The notes beneath the pieces are model-generated. The model saw nothing but the letters and a program-made list of their open reading frames with translations. It ran no database searches and had not been told where the DNA came from. The position numbers were made by a program, and so were the translations under genes. DNA of 64,000 nt. Origin: CAVSWT01 sp963777515 (GTDB lineage Bacteria; Bacteroidota; Ignavibacteria; Ignavibacteriales; Ignavibacteriaceae). Below, one piece after another: positions 21,214-33,500 of this stretch (position 1 is its first letter; every line of letters starts with the position of its first letter). The stretch is taken from contig CAVZQU010000013.1 in NCBI GenBank assembly GCA_963777515.1, forward strand, positions 62,001 through 126,000, read 5' to 3'.

Positions 21214-24200
21214 TTATTTCAAGAATACCATCTTTTTAGTTGAGATATTTTGGCCTGCAGTCAATCTATAAATATAAACTCCGGTAGAAACTGTTATATT
21301 GTTATTGTTAGTTCCATTCCATTGTAATTTATAGTAACCTGCATCTTTGATATCATTAACTAAAGTTTTAACTCTTTCGCCAAGAGTATTATAGATTTCC
21401 AAAACTACTCTTTCCTGTTTTGGAAGTTGAAACTTTATTGTAGTTGATGGATTAAACGGATTAGGATAATTCTGTGACAGCTTAAATACTAAAGGTACAG
21501 CAGTAACTTCAATAGTTTTTGAATAACTAAAGCTTCCGTTGAAATCTATCTGTTTTAATCTATAATATAATTTGCCGCCGGAAGAAGAATTATCAACATA
21601 GGAATAAGATTGTCTATCTGTTGTTGTCCCTCTACCAGGAACGTTACCAATCTTAGTGAAAGTTTTGTTATCCCTGCTTCTTTCAATATCAAATCCTTGA
21701 TTATTCTTTTCAGTAGCTGTTGCCCAGTTTAAGGTAATTTTGTCTTCAATATTGTTAGCTGTAAAAGAAGTTAATTCAACAGGTACAGGGGTTCCTTGAA
21801 TATTAAGATTATCGATTGCCCATCCCCAGCCATGAGCTGCATCATCAGCATGAAGCCTAAATCTAATAAGTATTGTATCGTCTGCTGAAAATGTAGAAGC
21901 CATATCTATCATATGATTTCTAAACATTGTGGAATCTCCGCTGCCATTTGAATTAAATGCGTTAAACCATGCTGTATCTGTTCTTGAATCATATCCATCC
22001 AATAAAGGCATCCAATTAATGCCGTCTTTTGTCCCTTCAACAATTACATAATCCCAGAAATTACTATCTCCAAATTTACTTCCGGGATCGCCCGGTTCAA
22101 CTATAGCGATTTCATCATAACTTATAGTTGCGTTAGATGAAGCAACTATTATAGGAACCAATAATTGGTAAATATAGTTTGTACCATCACTATAAGGATG
22201 TGGAGAATGAATAGCACCATTGCTGAAACCGGTTGGTGTAGTAATTGAAAATCCATTACCATCAAAATCAGAAGATGGTGAATTAAAATCGTTTACATAT
22301 TTATCTTGAGCCTGTGCTAAAACTTTATCATCGGAAACCCTCATATAAGATTTATATGATTTACCGTCTTTATAAGCTACTACTTGAACTGAATCTGTTC
22401 TTGTAACTGTTACTTGATAATGAATTATAGAATCTATGCTCGGCAGTATTTGTTCCTATAGTTGCAATGCTCATTCCATTAAGATTAACATGAGTAGAAT
22501 CATAACTTGATCTAAGAGTAAAAGGAATTAACAATTCTCCTTGTGGATTTTGAACGAGAGGACTTAATCTTGGCGATTTTGTAGCTGCAGGAGGTTCATA
22601 GCCTGAAAGCTGCGGCATATGCGACACTCCAAATACCTCTTCCATGAGTAGCCACTATAACTTGATCATTTACTATTAACATTTCCCAAATAGCAGCTGC
22701 AGGCGCTCCATTATTAGCATATGCCCAGCTTCCGCCGCCATCTGTTGATTCGAAGATTCCGATATCTGTTCCAGCCCAAATAATATTCGGATCATAAGGC
22801 ATAACAAGCAAACTATAAACAGCTACATCAGGGAACCCGGTTGAACTAACTGTGTCGGTACCAAATCCAGAAATGTCAGTCCATGATTGTCCCAGATCAG
22901 TTGTCTTTAATATTTTAGGTGCTTTAGCAAAAGAAAATAGTACATATGCAGTACTGTCTTCTACAGGGTCAGTTTCTATGCTTGAAATTCTTCCTAAAGT
23001 TACAGTTGGATAAACAGAGGCTGCATTAAAGGTGAGGCCACCGTCTGCAGAAACATAAACCGGATTACCAGTTGCCATCGTTTGTCCTGCCCAAACAATT
23101 TGAGGATTAACCAGTGAAGTTTTAACTTGAGAAAAACTGCTGGTTCCATTAAAGGCTGACGGCATGGGTGTTAAAGTCCAGCTATCTGCAAAATCATCCG
23201 ATCGCCATACACCTGAAGCTCCAACTGCAAAAACTAAATCCGGATCTTGTTTTGATTTAGCCAGTTTAGTAATAAAAGGTCCATTTCCATCATCAGTTAA
23301 ACCACTTGCGGCTGCTGCATCAAACCAATGCGCACCACCATCTGTAGTTTTATATATTGCATCAGAATAAATTGAACCAAGAATTTCATTGGGATTATCA
23401 TAATTCCAATCTACTTGGAATCCATCGCCGCCCAAAACTGAAGTCCATGAACTTGCATTTGTTGGATTTGAAGGTGAAAGCCATGTTCCATTATCTTGAG
23501 TTCCTCCAATGTATATGTCGGAACCATTCATTTTATCTACGCCGTAAAATTGGGTTGTATTATAACCGTTTTCAGTACCATTAAAAGTAGTTCCTTTATC
23601 ATCTGAATAATAAACGCCGCCGTCATTTCCATTTATAAGCCTGAAACTTTGAGTAGCTTCATTTGTTTTTACTAAAGTGATATTATGTTGGTCCGGATGA
23701 ACCCCTTTTGAAGTACCGCCAAATCGTTGATATACATCTGCTATAGGAGTAGACATTATACGTTTTGTAACAAAATTCCCCCAGTTGATTCGTAAAGTTG
23801 AGGCCGGTAAATTATTTGGATCCCAGGTACCGCCGGAAGCAAGAGTAGGCCAAATTGAAAATATATTTTTATAGTAAATTCCATCATCCTTTGCAAGAGA
23901 AGTATCTGCAGTAGCACTGTAAGGGACAGCATTTATCATCATATACTCCCGTTGAGGATTATTTCCATCAAATGGAATCAAATCAAAAACTCCGTTATTT
24001 GCCCAATCTCTGAAAGAAAATGAGATCTGCCTGTTATGAGTAATATCCCAAACTTCAAATGGAACATCAATGTAATCTTGATACTCATAAACACCTGTTG
24101 TACCATTGCGGACAAACCGGTAAGCTTTTTGAGACATTCCCGGGCCAAACCGTAATTCAACAGAAACATAATCGGTATCATTAACTCCAACAGAACCTAA

Positions 24201-25740
24201 GAAATCATCTCCTTTACCAATACTGCCGCCGTTATAAGGCCCGCCCCAATTAACAAATCCTAAAAATGAAGAAGTGTTTTCAAGATCCACACCTTTTACT
24301 TGGTTAGCAGAAGTATCTGTTCCGGCAATTCTATCTAATCTAAAAATACTAACTCCGCCAACATATACACTATTTTTATTATAAGGATCAACAGCGATAC
24401 AGTTATCATACCATCCTTGTCCGCCTAACCAATCTTTATCATTACCGGTAGTATCGCTTAAAGCATACCAATTAGCAGCAGCGTCATCAGAAACATATAA
24501 GATTGATCCGCTTGTACCGCCTTGAGCGGAAAAATATAATGTTGATGTATCTGTAGGAGCCATTGCAATTTCCATTCGTGCGACTTTACCAATCCCATTT
24601 GAAACATCTTCCCATGTAGCTCCACCATCAAGCGATTTTATAACTTTTGAATCTAGGCTTGGGGTATTAAAAACGGCATTAACAGTGGCATACTGAGTGT
24701 TAAAATTATCTGGATTAGATATTAAATCTTCTACATAGCCATCACCTGCATCATAAACTTTATTCCACGAAGTACCTCCATCTGTAGATTTAAATATGCC
24801 AGAGGATGGTATATAAGATCCAGAAACATAATAAAATCCGGCAGTTGCAGAAGCTAATAAAGTATTCTCGTCATTAGGGTCGACTATAAGACGAGTGATG
24901 TTTTGCATTTCTTTATTGTTAGCAGTACTAGCTAATTGCATCCATGTAGTACCCTTATCAGTAGTTTTCCAAATCCCGGTTCCATCTATTTGATCGACAT
25001 TAAAAAAGCCTTCACCGGTTCCGACATAAATAACATTGTGATTTGACATTGCCATAGCAATAGTACTTGTAGATAAGTTTGCAATATCCGGCGTTAAGTT
25101 TGACCATGATGCTCCTGCATCAGTTGTTTTCCAAACTCCCTCCGCCTACACTTCCTACAAACCATGTATCATGAGTAGCATCATCAGGGTCTACTATTAT
25201 ACCTCTCGTTCTACCGGCTACATTTCCCGGGCCTCGTTCTACCCAGCTTAATGCCTGAGATTTACTAGGCTTGTTTAATCCTCTTGTGGAACTTAGATTT
25301 CTTGCTTTTAACAGCTCTTTAATTTTATAGTTCATTGGATATTGAGGAGAAGTTTGTCCGTCACGGGTTCTAATATCTCTTTCATATTGTGCAAAGAGAT
25401 CAGGACGGTCGCTTTTAAAACCTTCCATTCTTTTTTCATGCTCAGAAGGAAATTCTTTTCATCTCTTTAGATGAGTGAGTCTTATTCATTTCCTCGTGCA
25501 TAATCTTTATCATTATATTCTTTATTTTCTGCTGATGTACTAGTTTCAATTTTCTTATTTTCATTTAAAGAAGCGTAGGGAAGTGAATTCATTTCACGTT
25601 TTTGGACATTTTTGAGTATTGATTTGTCCTTTATTTTCCTTTGCATATTTTGAAATAGAAGTAAATCCAGGAAAAATAAAATATACAAATACTCCTGTCA
25701 GTACAAACAGAACTGCATATAAATGTATGCGATTTTTCAT
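21214..25740 (-). CDS. Giant T9SS-secreted VPS10/BNR propeller protein, six frame breaks
   Basis: Secreted protein of about 1,500 residues starting at ATG 25740 with a hydrophobic segment. Read through the breaks, it has a pro-region, then sortilin/VPS10-like BNR propeller repeats (Asp-box STDGGTSW, SLDGGATW, TTDGGAHW) covering about 25100-22600. A jelly-roll-like segment follows and then a T9SS type A sorting domain (LSQNYPNPFNPSTTIKFQ to TKKMVFLK). Fragments are in frames that each advance by one base, near 25645, 25497, 25467, 25128, 22625 and 22355. Removing one base restores sensible joins such as VGGGVWKTTD. Likely a surface adhesin or glycan-active protein. The terminator is at 21161. 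Confidence 0.8.
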
Positions 25741-25778
25741 ATAGGCTCCTTAATTAATTTTGAAAGTTGACAAACGAG

Positions 25779-26218
25779 TTATTTATTTTTGTCTAATTGT
25801 GGAAGTTTTCTTTTATTAATAACATCATAAATATAGCCGTACATTTTCTTGTTGTTTTCTTCCTTCCCCGAAACTATTTCCGGCATTGTTGAAACTTGAA
25901 TTTGCCGGTTATTAATCCACTTTATTTTACCATTAGTTAAATTATCTTCAAAAATTACTTTTTCATTTTTATGTATCATAGACAAAAAATCTCAGCGGGG
26001 GAGGCAAAACTTTATCAACGTTTTTCTGAGAAGCACAAACAAATAGATATGTTGAATCGGTATTGAAAGCTGTATCTGTATTGATTATTGTATTTTCCCT
26101 CAGCAATTTCTTTATATGCTGGAGTATTATTCATTAGTTTTTTTGATGTTTCACTCGAACTACAGCAAGCGGCTATTAATAAAATAGGAAAAAATAAAAT
26201 GCTGATTTTTTTTATCAT
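25779..26218 (-). CDS. Small lipoprotein, two frame breaks
   Basis: Probable lipoprotein of about 145 residues starting at ATG 26218; the lipobox LLIAACC puts the acylated Cys at 18. The first frame breaks near 26103 (A-run AAAA where AAA restores EGNTIINTDTAF). The second breaks near 25990, where losing one base joins FFVYDT to KNEKVIFEDN. The rest (KIKWINNRQIQV to PQLDKNK) is a beta-rich segment that resembles no family I recognise. It lies 38 bp upstream of the propeller gene, in the same direction, and may be co-transcribed. Confidence 0.55.
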
Positions 26219-26425
26219 AAATTCAGGAGAAATTAAATTTAGCAGTTTAATTTACTTTTAAGGTGGTAACGAATGAGTGAAAATAGAGAGTTAAATTTTA
26301 ATAGTCAACCTTTTATTTAATAAAAATAAAATCTAAAAATATTATTGATGAAAAATTATACTTGATAATTAATTACTAAACCAAAATTCCTATATTTGCC
26401 AAATCATTAATATTAAAAAAAGTAT

Positions 26426-27613
26426 ATGACTGAAAAAGAAAATAATTATTCTTCAGATGTTTCAATAGTAAAAGATGGAGAACGTGAATACATCGTTATC
26501 GGAACAGCACACATTTCAAAAAAGTCTGCGAATCTTGTTCGGGAAGTAATTGAAAAAGAAAAACCTGATTGTGTATGCGTTGAACTTGATTCACAGAGAT
26601 TTAAAGCTCTTTCCGAAAAAAAGCGTTGGGAATCTTTGGATTTAAAAACTTTAATCCGAGAAAAACAATTAACTACTCTTATTATCAATATTTTGCTTTC
26701 AAGTTATCAAAAAAAGCTTGGGGAAAAATTAGGAGTAACTCCAGGTATAGAGCTGCTTGAAGCAACAAGTACAGCAAAAGAGCTGGGCCTGCCTATCGAG
26801 CTTTGTGATAGAGAAATTCGTATTACTTTACGAAGAGCGTGGAACTCCATGACTTTCTGGCAGAAATTAAAATTAATAACTTCAGGTTTTGCCGGAATTT
26901 TTGAATCACAGGAAATGACTGAGGAGAAGCTTGACGAATTAAAGCAAAAAGATGTTCTTTCTGAAATGATGAATGAACTTGGTAAATCAATGCCTGTGTT
27001 GAAAAGAGTTTTAATTGATGAACGTGATCAATATTTAACTCAAAAGATGAAAGAAGCAAAAGGCAAAAAGATAGTTTCTGTTGTTGGTGCCGGGCACGTT
27101 AAAGGAATTGTAGAGTCATTAAAGAATAATAAAAAAGCTGATTTAAAAGAAATCGAAATTATTCCTCCTACATCACCAATCTGGAAAATAATCGGCTGGG
27201 GCATTCCAACCATAATAGTGGCTTCTATTTTTTATATAGGATTCAGTCAGGGTTTCGTAGCGGCAAAACATAATGCTATTTACTGGATTTTAGCAAATGG
27301 AATTCCTTGTGCTATTGGTGCATTGCTTGCATTGGCTCATCCATGGACAATAATTTCTGCTTTTATTGCTGCCCCGATTACCAGTCTGACTCCATTAATC
27401 GGAGCCGGTTATGTTGCAGCTTTTGTTCAAGCATATTTTGTTCCCCCGGTTGTTAAAGAAATTCAGAACGTAACTGATGATGTCCGGCTATGGAAGAAAT
27501 GGTGGCAGAATAAATTACTCAGAGTTTTGCTTGTGTTTATTTTGTCTGGATTAGGCAGTGCTGTTGGAACTTATGTGGGGGCTTACGAGATTATTTCAAA
27601 TTTATTTAACTGA
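26426..27613 (+). CDS. TraB/PrgY-family membrane protein
   Basis: 395 residues. The soluble N-terminal half has the TraB signatures VIGTAHISKKSA (near residue 32), VCVELDSQR, and VVGAGHVKGI (near 220). The C-terminal 150 residues hold about four transmembrane helices (IIVASIFYIGFSQGF, CAIGALLALAHPW, LIGAGYVAAFVQAYF, VLLVFILSGLGSAVG). TraB/PrgY proteins are widespread, and enterococcal homologues limit pheromone signalling. The fold is related to the TIKI metalloprotease family, so a membrane peptidase role is possible. A TATATTTG box lies at 26391, without a clear -33 element. Confidence 0.88.
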   Translation: MTEKENNYSSDVSIVKDGEREYIVIGTAHISKKSANLVREVIEKEKPDCVCVELDSQRFKALSEKKRWESLDLKTLIREKQLTTLIINILLSSYQKKLGEKLGVTPGIELLEATSTAKELGLPIELCDREIRITLRRAWNSMTFWQKLKLITSGFAGIFESQEMTEEKLDELKQKDVLSEMMNELGKSMPVLKRVLIDERDQYLTQKMKEAKGKKIVSVVGAGHVKGIVESLKNNKKADLKEIEIIPPTSPIWKIIGWGIPTIIVASIFYIGFSQGFVAAKHNAIYWILANGIPCAIGALLALAHPWTIISAFIAAPITSLTPLIGAGYVAAFVQAYFVPPVVKEIQNVTDDVRLWKKWWQNKLLRVLLVFILSGLGSAVGTYVGAYEIISNLFN

Positions 27614-27640
27614 TATATATTAAGTTAGTTTTAAAATAAA

Positions 27641-27672
27641 AATTCCCGCTCAACTACTACTGGGCGGGAATT
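27641..27672. terminator. Bidirectional terminator between traB-like gene and rpoD
   Basis: Stem AATTCCCGC (27641-27649) with complement at 27664-27672, flanked by A-rich and T-rich sequence, between two convergent genes. Confidence 0.85.
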
Positions 27673-27694
27673 ATTAATTATTTCAGATAATATT

Positions 27695-28552
27695 TTATCC
27701 TAAGTAAGCCTTCAATCTAGTGCTTCTTTGTGAATGTCTTAAACTTCTTAAAGCTTTCTCTTTAATTTGTCTTACTCTTTCACGGGTAAGATTAAATCTA
27801 TCGCCAATCTCTTCCAAAGTTGCGGAATGCTCGCTGTTAATTCCGAAATAAAGCCTGATTACTTCAGCTTCTCTTTCGCTTAAAGTTGATAGAACATTTG
27901 CTACTTCATTTTTAAGAGATTCATTCATCAAAGTTGAATCCGGTAAAGGCTGTCCTTCATTAGGAAGAACATCCATCAAGCTGTTTTTATCATCGTCGCC
28001 TGAAAATGGAGCGTCCATTGAAACATGTCTTCCTGAAATTTGTAGAGCATAAGCAACTTCGTCGGCTTTCATATCAAGAACATCAGCCAACTCGGACGTA
28101 GTAGGTTTTCTTTCAAATTCCTGCTCAAGGTCCCTATAAGCTTTACCAATCTTTCCTAAAGAACCAACTCTGTTTAATGGAAGTCTTACCATCCTAGACT
28201 GTTCTGCAATTGCCTGCATGATAGATTGTCTAATCCACCAAACAGCATAAGAAATAAATTTGAAACCTCTGGTTTCATCAAATTTTTGTGCGGCTTTTAT
28301 TAAGCCTAAATTACCTTCATTAATAAGGTCACCCAGGGATAATCCCTGGTTCTGAAATTGTTTTGCAACACTAACAACGAATCTTAAATTAGCTTTTGTT
28401 AATGCTTCTAAGGCAAACCTGTCACCTTTTTTAATTCTGATAGCTAATTCAACTTCCTGTTCGGGGGTTAATAAATCAACTTTTCCTATCTCTTGCAAAT
28501 ACTGATCTAAAGACTTACTTTCACGGTTTGTGAATTGCTTTGTTATCTTCAA
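27695..28552 (-). CDS. rpoD: Primary RNA polymerase sigma factor (sigma-70, short form)
   Basis: 285-residue housekeeping sigma factor. Region 1.2 is SLDQYLQEIGKV, region 2 LRFVVSVAKQF to FISYAVWWIRQSI, region 3 EQEFERKPTTSELA, and region 4.2 TLEEIGDRFNLTRERVRQIKEKALRSLR. It starts directly at region 1.2 and lacks regions 1.1 and the non-conserved insert. This is the standard compact form in Bacteroidota and relatives, not a truncation. Promoters elsewhere in the window (TTTG, 20 bp, TAnnTTTG) match the recognition known for this sigma type. Monocistronic, with a bidirectional terminator after it. Confidence 0.95.
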   Translation of the reverse strand: MKITKQFTNRESKSLDQYLQEIGKVDLLTPEQEVELAIRIKKGDRFALEALTKANLRFVVSVAKQFQNQGLSLGDLINEGNLGLIKAAQKFDETRGFKFISYAVWWIRQSIMQAIAEQSRMVRLPLNRVGSLGKIGKAYRDLEQEFERKPTTSELADVLDMKADEVAYALQISGRHVSMDAPFSGDDDKNSLMDVLPNEGQPLPDSTLMNESLKNEVANVLSTLSEREAEVIRLYFGINSEHSATLEEIGDRFNLTRERVRQIKEKALRSLRHSQRSTRLKAYLG

Positions 28553-28856
28553 GTTACCCTCTCTGAATATTAATGTTTATTTTGCCTTTTTTAGCTGACA
28601 ATTCCGTCTCCTATTGGTCTATAGATGGTTCAAAAAGACTAAATAAGGCTAATTATTTAATTTACAAAAATTTAATCCGGCAAATATAAGCAAAGTTTTA
28701 ATACGAAGTAAGAGAAAAATGTGTATACACCACACTTTTCTTTAAAAACTAGCTTTTCAGTGTTTTTTCGAATTTTTTTGCTTTATTTCAAAAAGTCAAA
28801 ATTGCCGTTTTTTACAGTTTCTTATATTAGACAACAGAACTGCATTTTTTGTTTCA
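28553..28856. other. Intergenic region upstream of rpoD
   Basis: 304 bp, very AT-rich, holding the unmapped rpoD promoter and the 3' flank of the M64 peptidase gene. A short dyad GTGTATACAC lies near 28710. No RNA gene or convincing small open frame was found. Confidence 0.4.
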
Positions 28857-30329
28857 CTATTTTGAATAATAATCTATTATCCTCTTAATTGCATTGCTGC
28901 AAACCACACAATATGGTTTTTTGCCTTTAGAAAACATAATACAGTCTATCATTGGACGATAAAGTCCGGTAGATTGGTAACCGGCACCTTCGAAAGCCCC
29001 GACTTTTCCGTAATTCTTGCAGCCCCTTAAATAATTGTCTACAACTTTGGCATGTTCTTTATCTTTTTCTGCGTAATCTTCTTCAGCTTTTTTTATTTCG
29101 GAATAAGAAGATTTAATTTTTTTTAATTCTGCAATTCTATTATTTAAATCTCTTCTTTCTTTTTGCCATTTGTAATCAAGACTATCAAATTGATGTTTTT
29201 CCCACGGTGTTGGAATTTGAACACCTGGAGTTTCATATGCTGCCCACTTTAATTTGGAATTATCAAGAAGTGCTGTAATATTTGGTTCAACAGGTTCTAC
29301 AGTTGGTTTATAGAAATTGTTGTATGAAACATCTGAAGTATAATATTCATCTGCAAGTCCGGAAAAAGAATGTCCGAACTCATGTAAGAATAAATAATCA
29401 CTCCACTGATTATCTGAAGTGAAAGTGCAGAATGAATTATAAATTCCACCTCCTCCGTAACGTGTGTGGTTTACCATTATTACTATTGCATCATAAGGAA
29501 CTACTGCAGCTAAATTTCTCATAGCCTTGTTGTCTTCTGTTAGTAAATATCTTTCAGAGCCAAGCGAGTTGAAAGTAGTATTCAAAACCGTGTTCTTAAA
29601 AATATTTGCTCTCGGTTCATCAGTTCCACTTTCCTGTGAAGGTTTAAATACACCATGGAAGTTAAATTTTTCTTTATTTGATTTATACGGTTCCATGTTT
29701 AAGAAAGTGTGTGTAAAGTTTTGAAGGTCCTTGGCAAATTTATTTTTTTCAAACGATTGATAACCTTCCCCAATTATTGCTATATCAACTCTTGTATGCG
29801 GGTCACCATTATCTTTATCATCAAAAATGTAAATTGCATTATTGTTAAATGATTCTTTTATAATTTTGACATCGTTGGGATCAATTACGGACGAATAAAT
29901 TTGGTTAAGCATATTTTTATCATCACGCTTTTCAATAGCAAATCTTATTTTATTTTTTGGAGCAGGAATTATTGCAGATTCACTATAAGTTTTTTGAATT
30001 CCTTTTTGTGCATTTTCACTTGTTTGGTATTCGCCGAAATAGCTGTCAAAGCCTTTTGAATATATTAATGTGTTGGTTGCATCGTCATAAATTTTTATAT
30101 AATATTTACCATTATTAAAATTATCAATTAGATATTTTAAGCTGCCTGCCCAGGTTCCATAAGTGTATATTTGATCAATTGTAATTAATTCAGAAGAAGA
30201 ATTGCCTGTATGGAAATAATCAATTCTCATAGTTTGGTCGGAGAAATATTTATCGAAATTAACTGTTCCTTGAGAGAATAAATATTGAGTCATAATAAAA
30301 ACCACTAAAATAATTTTTGCAATCTTCAT
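28857..30329 (-). CDS. Secreted peptidase of family M64 (IgA-peptidase type)
   Basis: About 490 residues from ATG 30329, chosen because AAAAGGGAT lies just before it and a signal peptide (IILVVFIMTQYLFSQG) follows directly. An in-frame ATG at 30437 would add 36 residues without an export signal. An N-terminal beta-sandwich of about 150 residues (the M64_N type) comes first. The catalytic domain begins RVDIAIIGEGYQ and has zinc motif HEFGH at 316-320, followed by SGLADEYY, the family's third ligand region. Clostridial members cleave IgA; environmental homologues are general secreted peptidases. It is divergent from the golvesin-domain gene. Confidence 0.9.
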   Translation of the reverse strand: MKIAKIILVVFIMTQYLFSQGTVNFDKYFSDQTMRIDYFHTGNSSSELITIDQIYTYGTWAGSLKYLIDNFNNGKYYIKIYDDATNTLIYSKGFDSYFGEYQTSENAQKGIQKTYSESAIIPAPKNKIRFAIEKRDDKNMLNQIYSSVIDPNDVKIIKESFNNNAIYIFDDKDNGDPHTRVDIAIIGEGYQSFEKNKFAKDLQNFTHTFLNMEPYKSNKEKFNFHGVFKPSQESGTDEPRANIFKNTVLNTTFNSLGSERYLLTEDNKAMRNLAAVVPYDAIVIMVNHTRYGGGGIYNSFCTFTSDNQWSDYLFLHEFGHSFSGLADEYYTSDVSYNNFYKPTVEPVEPNITALLDNSKLKWAAYETPGVQIPTPWEKHQFDSLDYKWQKERRDLNNRIAELKKIKSSYSEIKKAEEDYAEKDKEHAKVVDNYLRGCKNYGKVGAFEGAGYQSTGLYRPMIDCIMFSKGKKPYCVVCSNAIKRIIDYYSK

Positions 30330-30439
30330 TTTATCCCTTTTGAATTTAATAAGTACCAAGAAATATTTAGATTTAACACTTAAATTAGAATAATTAATAA
30401 GGCAATTCAACAAAAAATAATAATTTATACAGAGCAAAC

Positions 30440-33400
30440 ATGACCAAATTCAAATATCTTCTCTCCATCTTCATAATAATTTTAATCTCCGGCTGTGCTA
30501 CTCAGGAAGTTTTAAAAGAAAGTGTTTCAGTCAAAAGTAAACTTAATGAATTTAAAGCTGATTTCGCTAAAGGAAATTTAGCCTTCGAAATTCCCTACGG
30601 TACAAAAATAGATACGGTTATAATTGATTCAATTGGGAAAAATCTTCAAATAGATTTAAGCAAAGAGTTTTCATATCAGCCTTTTAGGGAAGATAATGTT
30701 AAACAAATATATTCTTCCGTTAAATCTTATTTAGGTATTAGTTTTAATGATTATTCAATTAAAATTGAATGCTTGAACTATCCGATTAAAAATTTAATTC
30801 CAAATTATTATAGAAGCGATTCAGCAAAGTACGATTTTTCAAGACTACCATTAACCAAAGAAGAAAAAAGAATCCCGATAGTCAAGAATACAAGCAAGTC
30901 TTATTCAATTAAGAATGGATTGGAGAATAGAAATATAATTGTGTGGCATAGCCATGGTTGGTATTACAATAATAAAATGGAGAGATGGGAATGGCAGCGC
31001 CCGCGGTTGTTCCAAACAGTTGAAGATTTACTGCCGATGTCTTTTACAATTCCTTACTTAATTCCCATGCTGGAAAATGCCGGGGCAAATGTTTTTACGC
31101 CGCGGGAAAGAGATATACAAACAAACGAAGTAATTGTTGATAATGATAATCAAACAGATAAAAATCAAAAAAGATATTTAGAAATTAATGACGGTAAACA
31201 AGGAATATGGAGAAAAGGTCTTGATCATGGGTTTGCCGTTGGTAAGCCGCCTTATGACGAAGGAATAAATCCTTTTAAGCAAGGCTCATTCAGATTTTTT
31301 ATTTCTGATACAAATACTTTTGGTCATATAGATTGGATTCCTCAAATTCCAGAGACCGGCTATTATGCTGTTTACATTTCTTATCATTCTTCAGATAATA
31401 ATGTAGATGATGCACGCTATACTGTTTATCATGCCGGCGGGAAAACTGATTTCAGAGTTAATCAAAAAATTGGCGGAGGTACGTGGATTTATCTTGGCAG
31501 ATTTAAATTTTATAAAGGAATGAATCCCGAAAATGGAAGAGTTGAGTTAAGCGGTGAAAGCAGAGAAGTAAATAAAATTATTTCTGCAGATGCTGTAAGA
31601 TTTGGTGGAGGAGTTGGTGTAATTGAAAGAGGCGGAAGCACCAGCGGCAGGCCTAAGTTTGTTGAAGGTGCAAGATACTGGCTTCAATTCGCCGGTATGC
31701 CGGATACTTTAATTTACAATTTAAATAAGAATAAAAATGATTATAATGATGATTATCAGAGTCGTGCAGAATATGGCAACTATTTAAATGGTGCGCCAGA
31801 TGGCCCTAATAGAGATAGAGAAAATAAGGGGCTTGGAATTCCAATGGATTTATCTTTGGCTTTTCATACCAATGCCGGTTTCACAAAAGATGATACTACA
31901 TATGGTACACTTTCAATATATAGCTTAAAAGGTTCTAAATCCGACACAACATTTCCAGAAGGGATGTCAAGATTAGCAAATAGAGATTTAGCTGATATAG
32001 TTCAAACACAAATTGTAAATGATTTGAGATCTAATGTCGATCATATCTGGAGAAGGCGTCAACTTTTAGATGGAGATTATAGTGAGTCTACACGTCCTAA
32101 TTTTCCTTCACTTTTATTAGAACTTCTATCTCATCAAAATTTTTTAGATATGGAGTTTGCTTTGGATCCCCGCTTTCGTTTTGAAGTTTCTCGTTCAATA
32201 TATAAAGGAATGCTGCGGTTTCTTTCTGTGCAGTATGATTTTAAATATATAGTGCAGCCGCTTCCTGTTGATCATTTTAGTTTAGAGTTTACTAATACAA
32301 ATAGTTTAAAACTTAAATGGAAAGCTAAACTTGATCCTTTGGAACCGACTGCAGATCCAACTAAATATATTGTTTATACGAGAATTGGTGATGGAGATTT
32401 TGATAATGGACAACTAGTTAAAGATACTACTTTTGTGATAAACGATATTGAACCGAATAAAATTTATTCTTTCAAAGTTACTGCAGTTAATGAAGGCGGA
32501 GAAAGTTTTCCTTCCGAAATACTTTCAGCAGGCAAGGCAGATAATGATAAAAAGCCATTATTAATTATAAATGCATTTGATAGAATTTGCGGGCCGCAGT
32601 TCAGTAAATACAGGAAAGTTTTCAGGCTTCTTAAATAATTTGGATGCCGGTGTTCCTGATAAATATGATATTAACTTTACAGGTGCACAATACGACTTTG
32701 ATACAAGTTCCAAATACATTTCAAATGATTTTCCGGGCTTTGGAGCAAGTCATTCGAATTATGAAACAAAAATTATAGCTGGTAACACTTTTGATTTTCC
32801 TTATGTTCATGGTAAGGCAATATTGAGTTCAGGTTATTCGTTTGTTTCATCAAGTGATGAATCGGTTTGGGATAAAGATATAGATATTACAAAATATAAA
32901 TTTGTGGATATTATTTTAGGTGAAGAAAAAGAAACAAGCTGGCAGAAATCTTTTGCAGATTCAGTTGATGGGAAACAGTTTAAAACATTTCCTCTCAAAT
33001 TTCAAAATGCAATAAAAAAGTATACGGAGACTGGCGGCAATCTATTTATTTCCGGAGCTTATGTTGGGACAGATTTATTTTCAAAGAAAGATACAATAGA
33101 TATAAAATTTGCAACTCAAGTTTTAAAATATTATTGGGAAGCCGGATATGCTTCTGTTGATGGTGAGGTTCAAAGTATAAGTGATTCAATATTAGTAAAG
33201 AATGCTAACCTCAAATTTAACACTCAACTAAATGATTCAATTTATGCAGTTGAAGCGCCTGATGCTATTTTACCTGTTAAAGAAAGCAAAACAATATTTA
33301 GGTACTCTGAAAATAATTTTAGCGCTGGTACTGCTTATAAAGATAAATATGGAGTTGTGGTTTTAGGATTTCCATTTGAAACTATATTGAATGAAAACAC

Positions 33401-33461
33401 GAGAGGACCAATTGATGCATGGCATATTAAATTATTTGGGACTGTAATTATTAATAAATAA
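30440..33461 (+). CDS. Lipoprotein with golvesin-like and amidase-like domains, one frameshift
   Basis: About 1,006-residue lipoprotein, lipobox LISGC with Cys19. The middle (about 235-395) resembles the golvesin/xanthan-lyase C-terminal domain (GFRFFI-type start, TGYYAVYISYHSS, RVNQKIGGGTWIYLGRF, DAVRFGGG). Flanking it is an amidase-like domain: NIIVWHSHGWYY upstream, DLSLAFHTNAG and LLLELLSHQNF downstream, reminiscent of zinc N-acetylmuramoyl-L-alanine amidases. A fibronectin III domain lies near 615-700. The first frame ends at 32638. The true frame continues from about 32600, where one extra T in CAGTTCAG separates FDRICGPQ from SVNTGKFSG. A cell-wall or polysaccharide role is inferred. 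Confidence 0.75.
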
Positions 33462-33500
33462 TTTTCATTTTAAGATTTTGAAAAAGTAAAAAGGACGTTA

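Noticed and set aside
26391..26398. TATATTTG as a full promoter for the TraB-like gene
   Set aside because: There is no TTTG or TTG 19-21 bp upstream; only the -7 box matches, so it is mentioned but not listed.
28705..28722. GTGTATACAC dyad near rpoD as an operator
   Set aside because: Single short palindrome about 150 bp from the start, with no second copy in the window.
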